From Hippophae tibetana (Eukaryota; Streptophyta; Magnoliopsida; Rosales; Elaeagnaceae): DNA of 64,000 bases. Within the stretch, counting starts at the first letter, position 1. Every line of letters begins with the position of its first letter. A program made the position numbers and the translations under genes. Positions 25,146-37,975 of the stretch are shown here, in pieces. The notes beneath the pieces are model-generated. The model searched no databases and was not told the DNA's origin. It saw only the letters and a list, made by a program, of their open reading frames with translations. The stretch is from assembly GCA_037013495.1 (NCBI GenBank), contig JAZDXN010000029.1, positions 2,306,501-2,370,500 on the forward strand. The letters run 5' to 3'.

Positions 25146-28100
25146 CAAATCGAAATTCGTATAAAATTACAAAAAATGTTTTGGTCTCACTTAGGAAAAT
25201 TATTTTGGTACCCAAATTCCATCGTTTACATCACTTACGGAGTGTTTAATGTTTTTGACGAAGCATTTTCATCTTACTTACTTCTAATTTAATTCAATAG
25301 AACTATACAGGAGATATTGGTGCCGACCTAATGTTGTTTACTTATATTTTCAATGAGTCACATTTTTCAAAAAAATAAGAAAATTGAAAAAGATAGGAGA
25401 TGTTGTTCACATATTCATGAAAAAAAACATTTGGTAAATATAAGTTACAACTTCAACGAAAATAACTTTTGAGTCGGATATCGGAACGACTATTATAATA
25501 TATCAAATCAAAATTCGTTTCAAATTACAAAATGTTTTTTGCTCTCGCCTAGGTAAATCATTTTCTACCCAAATTCCATCGTTTACATCACTTACTGAGT
25601 GTTTAATGTTTTTGAAGAACCATTTTCATTTTACTTAATTCCGTTTTAATTCAATAGAGGTATACAGGAGATATTGGTGCCGACCTAGGTTGTTTATTTA
25701 TATTTTCAATGAGTCTCTACTTTTCAAAACACAAAAATTAGAGAAGAGAAAAGGAAAGGGGAAGTTGTTCACATTTTCAAAAACAAAATATATTTGATAA
25801 ATATGAGTTACAACTTTTAACGGAGATAACTTTTGACTCCGGTATCGAAACAACTATTATAATATATCAAATCGAAATTCCTATCAAATTACATAATATG
25901 TTTTAGTGTTGCTTTGGAAAATTATTTCTTTACTCAAATTATATCGTTTACATCACTTACTGAGTGTTTAAAGTTTTTGACACACCATTTTCATTTTATT
26001 TACTTCCGGTTTAATTCAAGAGAGCTATAGAGGAGATATTGGTGCCGACCTAATGTTTTTTATTTATATTTTCAATCAGTCACTATTTTTCAAAAAAATA
26101 AGAAAAGAGAAAAAGAAATAGATGTTGTTCACATTATCATAACCAAAAAACATTTGGTAAATATAAGTTACAACTTCAATAGAAATAACTTTTTAGTCGG
26201 GTATGGGAACGAATATTATAATATATCAAATGAAAATTCGTTTCAAATTACAAAATTTGTTTTGGTCTCGCCAAGGAAAATCATTTTTGTACCCAAATTC
26301 CATCGTTTACATCACTTACTGAGTGTTTAATGTTTTTGACGAACCATTTTCATTTTACTTACTTCCGTTTTAATTCAATAGAGCTATACAGGATATATTG
26401 GTGCCAACCTAGGTTGTTTATTTATATTTTCCATTAGTATCTATTTTTTAAAAAATAAGAAAAGGTAAAAAGAAAGGGGATGTTGTTCACATTTTCAAAC
26501 ACAAAAAACATTTGTTAAATATGAGTTACAACTTTTAAAGGAGATAACTTTTGACTCCGGTATCGAAAACCCTATTATAATATATCAAATCAAAATTCAT
26601 ATCAAATTACATAATATGTTTTGGTGTCGCTTTAGAAAATTATTTTTGTACCCAAATTATATCGTTTACATCACTTATTGAGTGTTTAAGGTTTTTGACG
26701 AAACATATTCATTTTACTTACTTTCGGTTTAATTCAATAGAGCTATACATGATATATTGGTGCCTTCCTAGGTTGTTTATTTATATTTTCCATTAGTCTC
26801 TATTTTTAAAAAAAATAAGAAAAGAGAAAATATAGGGGATGTTGTTCACATTTTCAAAAAGAGAAAATATTTGTTAAATATGAGTTACAACTTTTAAAGG
26901 AGATAACTTGACTCCGGTATCGAAACGACTATTATAATATATATTAAATCGAAATTCATATCAAATTACATAATATGTTTTGGTGTCCCTTTGGAAAATT
27001 ATTTTTGTACCCAAATTATATCGGTTACATACCTTATTGAGTGTTTAAAGTTTTTGACACACCATTTTCATTTTACTTAATTCCGGTTTAATTCAATAGA
27101 GCTATACAGAAGATATTGGTGCCGACCTAATGTTTTTTATTTATATTTTCAATCAGTCACTATTTTTCAAAAAAATAAGAAAAGAGAAAAAGAAAGAGAT
27201 TTTGTTCACATTATCATAAACAAAAAACATTTGGTAAATATCAGTTACAACTTTTAACGGAGAAAACTATTGACTCGGGTTTCGAAACGAATATTGTAAT
27301 ATATCAAATCAAAATTCGTATCAAATTACAAAATTTGTTTTAGTCTCATCTAGGAAAATCATTTTGGTACCCAAATTCCATCGTTTACATCACTTACTCA
27401 GTGTTTAATGTTTTTGAGGAACCATTTTCATTTTACTTACTTATAGTTTAATTCAATAGTGCTATACAAGAGATATTTGTGCCGACCTAATGCTGTTTAT
27501 TTATATTTTCAATGAGTCTCTATTTTTCAAAAAAACAAGAAAAGAGAAAAGGAAAGGGGATCTTGTTCACATTTTCAAAAACAAAACACATTTGTTAAAT
27601 ATGAGTTACAACTTTTAACGGAGATAACTTTTGACTCCGGTATCGAAACGACTATTATAATATATCAAATCGAAATTCGTATAAAATTACAAAATATGTT
27701 TTGGTCACACTTTGGAAAATTATTTTGGTACCCAAATTCCATCGTTTACATCACTTAGCGAGTGTTTAATGTTTTTGATGAAGAATTTTCATCTTACTTA
27801 CTTCCGGTTTAATTCAATAGAGCTATATAGGAGATATTGGTGCCGAACTAACGTTGTTTAATTATATTTTCAATCAGTCATTATTTTTCAAAAAAATAAG
27901 AAAATTGAAAAGAAAGGAGATGTTGTTCACATTTTCAAAAACAAAACACATTTGTTAAATATGAGTTACAACTTTTAAAGGAGATAACTTTTGACTCCGG
28001 TATCAAAACGTTTATTATAATATATCAAATCGCAATTCGTATCAAATTACAAAATATTTTTTGGTGTCGCCTAGGAAAATCATTTTTGTACAAAAATTAT

Positions 28101-31100
28101 AACGTTTACATCACTTATTAAGTGTTTAAGGTTTTTGACGAAACATTTTTATTTTACTTACTTTCGGTTTAATTCAATAGAGCTATACAGAATATATTGG
28201 TTCCGACCTAGGTTGTTTATTTATATTTTCCATTAGTCTCTATTTTTAAAAAAATAAGAAAGGAGAAAAAGAAAGGGGATGTTTTTCACATTTTCAAAAA
28301 CAAAAAACATTTGTTAAATATGAGTTACAACTTTTAAAGGAGATAACTTTTGACTCCGGTATCGAAACGACTATTATAAAATATCAAATCGAAATTCATA
28401 TCAAATTACATAATATGTCTTGGTGTCGCTTTGGAAAATTATTTTTGTACCCAAATTATATCGTTTACATCACTTATTGAGTGTTTAAAGTTTTTGACGC
28501 AACATTTTCATTTTACTTACTTCCGGTTTAATTCAAGAAGCTATACAGGAGATATTTGGGCCGACCTAATGTTTTTTATTTATATTTTCAATCAGTCACT
28601 ATTTTTCAATAAAATAAGAAAAGAGAAAAAGAAAGAGATGTTGTTGACATTATCATAAACAAAAAACATTTGGTAAATATTAGTTACAACTTTTAACGGA
28701 GATAACTAATGACTCGGGTTTCGAAACGAATATTGTAATATATGAAATCAAAACTCGTATCAAATTACAAAATTTCTTTTGGTCTCGTCTAGGAAAATCA
28801 TTTTGGTATCAAAATTCCATCGTTTACAGCACTTACTGAGAATTTAAATCTTCTGACTCACCATTTTTCATTTTACTTACTTTTGGTTTAATTCAATAGC
28901 GCTATAAATGAGATACTGGTGCCAACCGAGGGTTTTTATTTATATTTTCAATAAGTCTCTATTTTTCAAAATAATGAGAAAAGAGAAAACAAAAGGGGAT
29001 GTTGTTCACATTTTCAAAAACAAAAAACATTTGGTAAATATGAGTTACAACTTTTAACGGAGATAAATTTTGACTCCGGTATCGAAACGACTATTATAAT
29101 ATATCAAATCGAAATTCGTATAAAATTACAAAATATGCTTTGGTCTCACTTAGGAAAATCATTTTGGTACGTAAATTCCAATGTTTACGTCACTTAGTGA
29201 GTAGTTAATGTTTTTGACGAAGCATTTTCATCTTACTTACTTCCGGTTTAATTCAATAGAGCTATATAGGAGATATTGGTGATGACCTAACGTTGTTTAT
29301 TTATATTTTCAATTAGTCTCTATTTTTAAAAAAAATATGAAAAGAGAAAAAGAAAGGAGATATTGTTCACATTTTTCAAAAACAAAAAACATTTGGTAAA
29401 TATGAGTTACATTTTTTAACCGAAATAACTTTTGACTCGGGTATCGAAACGAATATTATAATATATCAAATCAAAATTCGTGTCAAATGACAAAAGTTGT
29501 TTTGGTATCACCTAGGAAAACCGCTTTTGTACACAAATTAGGGTCGTTTACATCACTTACTGAGTGTTTAAAGATTTTGACGCACCATTTTCATTTTATT
29601 TACTTCGAGTTTAATTCAATAAAGTTATACAGGAGATGTTGGTGCCAACCTAATGTTGTTGATATATATTTTCAATCAGTCTCTATTTTTCAAAAAAAAT
29701 AAGAAAAAAGAAAAAGCAAGGGGATGTTGTTCACATTTAATAAACAAATGAAATTTGGTAAATATGAGTTACAACTTTTAACGGAGATAACTTTTGACTC
29801 CCTTATCGGAACGACTATTATAATATACCTAATCAAAATTCGTATCAAATTACAAAATTTGTTTTGGTCTCACCTAGGAAAATCATTTGTATACCAAATT
29901 ATATCATTTACATCACTTACCGAGTATTTAATGTTTTTGACAAACCATTTTCATTTACTTACTTCCGGTTTAATTCAATAGAGCTATACAGGAGATATGG
30001 GTGCCGACCTAGGGTTGTTTATATATATTTTCAATGAGTCTCTTATTTTCAAAAAAATAAGAAAAAAGAAAAACAAAGAGGATGTTGTTCACAATTTTCA
30101 TAAACAAAATTTTTTTGGTAAATATGAGTTGCAACTTTTAACGGAGAAAACGATTAACTCGGGTATCGAAACAAATATTATAATCTATCAAATAAAAATT
30201 CGTATCAAATTACAAAATTTGGTTTGGTCTAGCCAAGGAAAATTGTTTTTTACCCAAATTACATCGTTTACATTACTTACTGAGTGTTTAATTTTTGACC
30301 TACCATTTTCATTTTACTCACTTCCAGTTTAATTCAATACAGCTATACAGGAGATATTGGTATCCACCTAATGTTGTTTATTTATATTTTCAATGAGTCT
30401 CTATTTTTCAAAAAAGAAGAAAAAATAAAAAGAAAGGGGATGTTGTTCACATTTTCACAAACAAAAAACATTTGGTAAATATGAGTTACAACTTTTAACG
30501 GAGATAACTTTTGACTCCGGTACCGAAACAACTATTATAATATATCAAATCGCAATTCGTATCAAATTACAAAATATTTTTTGGTGTCGCCTAGGAAAAT
30601 CATTTTTGTACCCAAATTCCATCATTTACATCACGTACAAAGTGTTTAATGTTTTGAGGAACCATTTTCATTTTACTTAATTCGGGTTTAATTCAATAGG
30701 GCTACATAGGAGATATTGGGGCCGACCTAGGGTTGTTTATTTATATTTTCAACGAGTCTCTATTTTTCAAAAAAACAAGAAAAGAGAAAAGGAAAGGGGA
30801 TCTTGTTCACATTTTCAAAAACAAAACACATTTGTTAAATATGAGTTACAACTTTTAAAGGAGATAACTTTTGACTCCGGTATCGAAATGACTATTATAA
30901 TATATCAAATCAAAATTCATATCAAATTACATAATATGTTTTGGTGTCGCTTTGGAAAATTATTTTTGTACCCAAATTATATCGTTTACATCACTTATTG
31001 AGTGTTTAAGGTTTTTGACGAAACATTTTCATTTTACTTACTTTCGGTTTAATTCAATAGAGCTATACAGGATATATTGGTGCCGACCTAGGTTGTTTAT

Positions 31101-31924
31101 TTATATTTTCCATTAGTCTCTATTTTTAAAAAAACAAGAAAAGAGAAAAAGAAAGGGGATGTTGTTCACATTTTCAAAAACAAAAAACATTTGTTAAATA
31201 TGAGTTACAACTTTTAAAGGAGATAACTTTTGACTCCGGTATCGAAACGACAATTATAATATATCAAATCGAAATTCATATCAAATTACATAATATGTCT
31301 TGGTGTCACTTTGGAAAATTATTTTTGTACCCAAATTATATCGTTTACATCACTTATTGAGTGTTTAAAGTTTTTGATGCACCATTTTCATTTTACTTCC
31401 TTCCGGTTTAATTCAAGCAGCTATACAGGAGATATTTGTGCCGACCTAATGTTTTTTATTTATATTTTCAATCAGTCACTATTTTTCAAAAAAATAAGAA
31501 AAGAGAAAAAGAAAGAGATGTTGTTCACATTATCATAAACAAAAAACATTTGGTAAATATTAGTTACAACTTTTAACGGAGATAACTAATAACTCGGGTT
31601 TCGAAACGAATATTGTAATATATCAAATCAAAACTCATATCAAATTACAAAATTTTTTTTGGTCTCATCTAGGAAAATCATTTTGGTACCCAAATTCCAT
31701 CGTTTACATCACTTACTGAGTGTTTAATGTTTTTCAGGAACCAGTTTCATTTTACTAACTTCCAGTTTAATTCAATAGTGCTATACAGGAGTTATTGTTG
31801 CCGACCTAGGGTTATTTTTTTTATATTTTCAATAAGTCTCTATTTTTCAAAATAATAAGAAAAGAGAAAACAAAAGGGGATGTTGTTCACATTTTCAAAA
31901 ACAAAAAACATTTGGTAAATATGA

Positions 31925-32900
31925 GTTACAACTTTTAACGGAGATAAATTTTGACTCCGATATCGAAACGACTATTATAATATATCAAATCGAAATTCGT
32001 ATAAAATTACAAAATATGTTTTGGTCTCACTTAGGAAAATCATTTTGGTACGTAAATTCCAATGTTTACGTCACTTAGTGAGTGTTTAATGTTTTTGACG
32101 AAGCATTTTCATCTTACTTACTTCCGGTTTAATTCAATAGAGCTATATAGGAGATATTGGTGATGACCTAACCTTGTTTATTTATATTTTCAATTAGTCT
32201 CTATTTTTAAAAAAAATATGAAAAGAGAAAAAGAAAGGGGATGTTGTTCACATTTTCAAACACAAAAAACATTTGTTAAATATGAGTTACAACTTTTAAA
32301 GGAGATAACTTTTGACTCTGGTATCGAAACGACAATTATAATATATCAAAACAAAATTCGTATAAAATTACAAAATATGTTTTGGTCTCACTTTGGAAAA
32401 TTATTTTGGTACCCAAATTCCATAGTTTACATCATTTAGCGAGTATTTAATGATTTTGACGAAGCATTTTCATCTAACTTACTTCCGGTTTAATTCAATA
32501 GAGCTATATAGGATATATTGGTGCCGACCTAACGTTGTCTAATTATATTTTCAATCAGTCACTATTTTTCAAAAAAATAAGAAAATTGAAAAGAAAGGAG
32601 ATGTTGTTCACATTTTCAAAAACAAAACACATTTGTTAAATATGAGTTACAACTTTTAAAGGAGATAACTTTTGACTCCGGTATCGAAACGTAAATTATA
32701 ATATATCAAATCGCAATTCGTATCAAATTACAAAATATTTTTTGGTGTCGCCTAGGAAAATCATTTTTGTACCCAAATTATATCGTTTACATCACTTATT
32801 GAGTGTTTAAGGTTTTTGACGAAACATTTTCATTTTACTTACTTTCGGTTTATTTCAATAGAGCTATACATGATATATTGGTTCCGACCTAGGTTGTTTA
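31925..32900 (+). repeat. Segmental duplication 1, first copy
   Basis: About 1 kb nearly identical to 35110-36090, offset 3189 bases. Shared unusual features include CCTAACCTTGTTTATT, AAAAAAAATATGAAAAGAG, TATATCAAAACAAAATTCG and GACAATTATAATATATC. Both copies hold an identical open frame (32218-32439 and 35407-35628), which reflects the duplication rather than coding. Confidence 0.8.
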
Positions 32901-34139
32901 TTTATATTTTCCATTAGTCTCTATTTTTAAAAAAATAAGAAAAGGGAAAAAGAAAGGGGATGTTGTTCACATTTTCAAACATAAAAAACATTTGTTAAAT
33001 ATGAGTTACAACTTTTAAAGGAGATAACTTTTGACTCTGGTATCGAAACGAAAATTATAATATATCAAATCAAAATTCATATCAAATTACATAATATGTT
33101 TTGGTGTCGCTTTGGAAAATTATTTTTGTACCCAAATTATATCGTTTACATCACTTATTGAGTGTTTAAGGTTTTTGACGAAACATTTTCATTTTACTTA
33201 CTTTCGGTTTAATTCAATAGAGCTATACAGGATATATTGGTGCCTTCCTAGGTTGTTTATTTATATTTTCCATTAGTCTCTATTTTTAAACAAAATAAGA
33301 AACGAGAAAATAAAGGGGATGTTGTTCACATTTTCAAAAAGAGAAAATATTTGTTAAATATGAGTTACAACTTTTAAAGGAGATAACTTGACTGTGGTAT
33401 CAAAATGACTATTATAATATATCAAATCGAAATTCATATCAAATTACATAATATGTTTTGGTGTCGCTTTGGAAAATTATTTTTGTACCCAAATTATATC
33501 GTTTACATAACTTATTGAGTGTTTAAAGTTTTTGACGCAGCATTTTCATTTTACTTAATTCCGGTTTAATTCAATAGAGCTATATAGGAGATATTGGTGC
33601 CGACCTAATGTTTTTTATTTATATTTTCAATCAGTCACTATTTTTCAAAAAAATAAGAAAAGAGAAAAAGAAAGAGATTTTGTTCACATTATCATAAACA
33701 AAAAACATTTCGTAAATATCAGTTACAACTTTTAACAGAGAAAACTATTGACTCGGGTTTCGAAACGAATATTGTAATATATCAAATCAAAATTCGTATC
33801 AAATTAAAAAATTTGTTTTAGTCACATCTAGGAAAATCATTTTGGTACCCAAATTCCATCGTTTACATCACTTACTGAGTGTTTAATGTTTTTGATGAAC
33901 CATTTTCATTTTACTTACTTACGGTTTAATTCAATAGTGCTATACAAGAGATATTTGTGCCGACCTAGTGTTGTTTATTTATATTTTCAAGAGTCTCTAT
34001 TTTTTAAAAAAATAAGAAAAGAGAAAAGAAAAGGGGATGTTGTTCACATTTTCAAAAACAAAAAAACATTTGGAAAATAAGAGTTACAACTTTTAACGGA
34101 GATAAATTTTGACTCCGGTATTGAAACGACTATTATAAT

Positions 34140-35100
34140 ATATGAAATCGAAATTCGTATAAAATTACAAAATATGTTTTGGTGTCGCTTTGGAAAATTA
34201 TTTTTGTACCCAAATTCCATCGTTTACATCACTTAGCAAGTGTTTAATGTTTTTGACGAAGCATTTTCATATTACTTACTTCCGGTTTAATTCAATAGAG
34301 CTATACAGGAGATATTGGTGCCGACCTAACATTGGTTAATTATATTTTCAATCAGTCACTATTTTTCAAAAAAATAAGAAAATTGAAAACAAAGGAGATG
34401 TTGTTCACATTTTCACAAACAAAAAACATTTCGTAAATATGAGTTAGAACTTTTAACGGAGATAACTTTTGACTCCGGTATCGAAACAACTATTATAATA
34501 TATCAAATCGCAATTCGTATCAAATTACAAAATATTTTTTGGTGTCGCCTAGGAAAATCATTTTTGTACCCAAATTCCATTTTCATTTTACTTACATCGA
34601 GTTTAATTCAATAGGGATATACAGGAGATATTGGGGCAGGCCTAGGGTTTTTTATTTATATTTTCAACGAGTCTCTATTTTTCAAAAAAACAAGAAAAGA
34701 GAAAAGGAAGGGGGATGTTGTTCACATTTTCAAAAACAAAACACATTTGTTAAATATGAGTTACAACTTTTAAAGGAGATAACTTTTAACTCCGGTATGG
34801 AAACGATTATTATAATATATTAAAGCAAAATTCATATCAAATTACATAATATGCTTTGGTGTCACTTTGGAAAATTATTTTTGTACCCAAATTATATCGT
34901 TTACATCACTTATTGAGTGTTTAAAGTTTTTGACGAACCATTTTCATTTTACGTTAAGTTTAATTAAATAGAGCTATACAGGATATATTGGTGCCTTCCT
35001 ATGTTGTGTATTTATATTTTCCATTAGTTTCTATTTTTAAAAAAATAAGAAAAGAAAAAATAAAGGGGATGGTGTTCACATTTTCAAAAAGAAAAAATAT
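34140..35100 (+). repeat. Segmental duplication 2, first copy
   Basis: About 0.95 kb nearly identical to 36970-37930, offset 2829 bases. Both copies carry the same odd monomer, in which about 50 bases are missing between AAATTCCAT and TTTCATTTTA (here near 34572-34582). Both also carry TTTTACGTTAAGTTTAATTA and GTGCCTTCCTATGTTGTG, so the deletion predates the duplication. Confidence 0.8.
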
Positions 35101-35109
35101 TTGTTAAAT

Positions 35110-36090
35110 ATGAGTTACAACTTTTAACGGAGATAAATTTTGACTCCGGTATCGAAACGACTATTATAATATATCAAATCGAAATTCGTATAAAATTACA
35201 AAATATGTTTTGGTCTCACTTAGGAAAATCATTTTGGTACGTAAATTCCAATGTTTACGTCACTTAGTGAGTGTTTAATGTTTTTGACGAAGCATTTTCA
35301 TCTTACTTACTTCCGGTTTAATTCAATAGAGCTATATAGGAGATATTGGTGATGACCTAACCTTGTTTATTTATATTTTCAATTAGTCTCTATTTTTAAA
35401 AAAAATATGAAAAGAGAAAAAGAAAGGGGATGTTGTTCACATTTTCAAACACAAAAAACATTTGTTAAATATGAGTTACAACTTTTAAAGGAGATAACTT
35501 TTGACTCTGGTATCGAAACGACAATTATAATATATCAAAACAAAATTCGTATAAAATTACAAAATATGTTTTGGTCTCACTTTGGAAAATTATTTTGGTA
35601 CCCAAATTCCATAGTTTACATCATTTAGCGAGTATTTAATGATTTTGACGAAGCATTTTCATCTAACTTACTTCCGGTTTAATTCAATAGAGCTATATAG
35701 GAGATATTGGTGCCGACCTAACGTTGTTTAATTATATTTTCAATCAGTCACTATTTTTCAAAAAAATAAGAAAATTGAAAAGAAAGGAGATGTTGTTCAC
35801 ATTTTCAAAAACAAAACACATTTGTTAAATATGAGTTACAACTTTTAAAGGAGATAACTTTTGACTCCGGTATCGAAACGTAAATTATAATATATCAAAT
35901 CGTAATTCGAATCAAATTACAAAATATTTTTTGTGTCGCCTAGGAAAATCATTTTTGTACCCAAATTATATCGTTTACATCACTTATTGAGTGTTTAAGG
36001 TTTTTGACGAAACATTTTCATTTTACTTACTTTCGGTTTATTTCAATAGAGCTATACAGGATATATTGGTTCCGACCTAGGTTGTTTATT
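35110..36090 (+). repeat. Segmental duplication 1, second copy
   Basis: Copy of 31925-32900 at +3189 bases, with only a few differences (for example CGTTGTCT near 32533 against CGTTGTTT here). Confidence 0.8.
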
Positions 36091-36969
36091 TATATTTTCC
36101 ATTAGTCTCTATTTTTAAAAAAATAAGAAAAGAGAAAAAGAAAGGGGATGTTTTTCACATTTTCAAAAACAAAAAACATTTGTTAAATATGAGTTACAAC
36201 TTTTAAAGGATATAACTTTTGAGTTCGTTATCGAAACGACTATTATAATATATCAAATCTAAATTCATATCAAATTACATAATATGTCTTGGTGTCGCTA
36301 TGGAAAATTATTTTTGTACCTAAATTATATCGTTTACATCATTTATTGAGTGTTTAAAGTTTTTGACGCACCATTTTCATTTTACTTACTTCCGGTTTAA
36401 TTCAAGAAGCTATATAGGAGATATTTGTGCCGACCTAATTTTTTTATATTTATTTTCAATCAGTCACTATTTTTCAATAAAATAAGAAAAGAGAAAAAGA
36501 AAGAGATGTTGTTCATATTATCATAAACAAAAAACATTTGGTAAATATTAGTTACAACTTTTAACGGAGATAACTAATAACTCGGGTTTCGAAACGAATA
36601 TTGTAATATATCAAATCAAAACTCGTATCAAATTACAAAATTTGTTTTGGTCTCATCTAGGAAAATCATTTTGGTACCCAAATTCCATCGTTTACATCAC
36701 TTACTGAGTGTTTAATGTTTTTCAGGAACCAGTTTCATTTTACTAACTTCCAGTTTAATTCAATAGTGCTATACAGGAGTTATTGTTTCCGACCTAGGGT
36801 TATTTATTTATATTTTCAATAAGTCTCTATTTTTCAAAATAATAAGAAAAGAGAAAACAAAAGGGGATGTTGTTCACATTTTCAAAAACAAAAAACATTT
36901 GGTAAATATGAGTTACAACTTTTAACGGAGATAAATTTTGACTCCGATATCGAAACGACTATTATAATA

Positions 36970-37930
36970 TATCAAATCGAAATTCGTATAAAATTACAAA
37001 ATATGTTTTGGTGTCGGTTTGGAAAATTATTTTTGTACCCAAATTCCATCGTTTACATCACTTAGCGAGTGTTTAATGTTTTTGACGAAGCATTTTCATA
37101 TTACTTACTTCCGGTTTAATTCAATAGAGCTATAAAGGAGATATTGGTGCCGACCTAACATTGGTTAATTATATTTTCAATCAGTCACTATTTTTCAAAA
37201 AAATAAGAAAATTGAAAACAAAGGAGATGTTGTTCACATTTTCACAAACAAAAAACAATTCGTAAATATGAGTTAGAACTTTTAACGGAGATAACTTTTG
37301 ACTCCGGTATCGAAACAACTATTATAATATATCAAATCGCAATTCGTATCAAAATACAAAATATTTTTTGGTGTCGCCTAGGAAAATCATTTTTGTACCC
37401 AAATTCCATTTTCATTTTACTTACATCGAGTTTAATTCAATAGGGATATACAGGAGATATTGGGGCAGGCCTAGGGTTGTTTATTTATATTTTCAACGAG
37501 TCTCTATTTTTCAAAAAAACAAGAAAAGAGAAAAGGAAGGGGGATGTTGTTCACATTTTCAAAAACAAAACACATTTGTTAAATATGAGTTACAACTTTT
37601 AAAGGAGATAACTTTTAACTCCGGTATGGAAACGATTATTATAATATATTAAAGCAAAATTCATATCAAATTACATAATATGCTTTGGTGTCACTTTGGA
37701 AAATTATTTTTGTACCCAAATTATATCGTTTACATCACTTATTGAGTGTTTAAAGTTTTTGACGAACCATTTTCATTTTACGTTAAGTTTAATTAAATAG
37801 AGCTAAACAGGATATATTGGTGCCTTCCTATGTTGTGTATTTATATTTTCCATTAGTTTCTATTTTTAAAAAAATAAGAAAAGAAAAAATAAAGGGGATG
37901 GTGTTCACATTTTCAAAAAGAAAAAAATAT
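36970..37930 (+). repeat. Segmental duplication 2, second copy
   Basis: Copy of 34140-35100 at +2829 bases. It carries the same internal monomer deletion near 37400 and the same ACGTTAAGTTTAATTA variant near 37780. Confidence 0.8.
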
Positions 37931-37975
37931 TTGTTAAATATGAGTTACAACTTTTAACGGAGATAACTTGACTCA

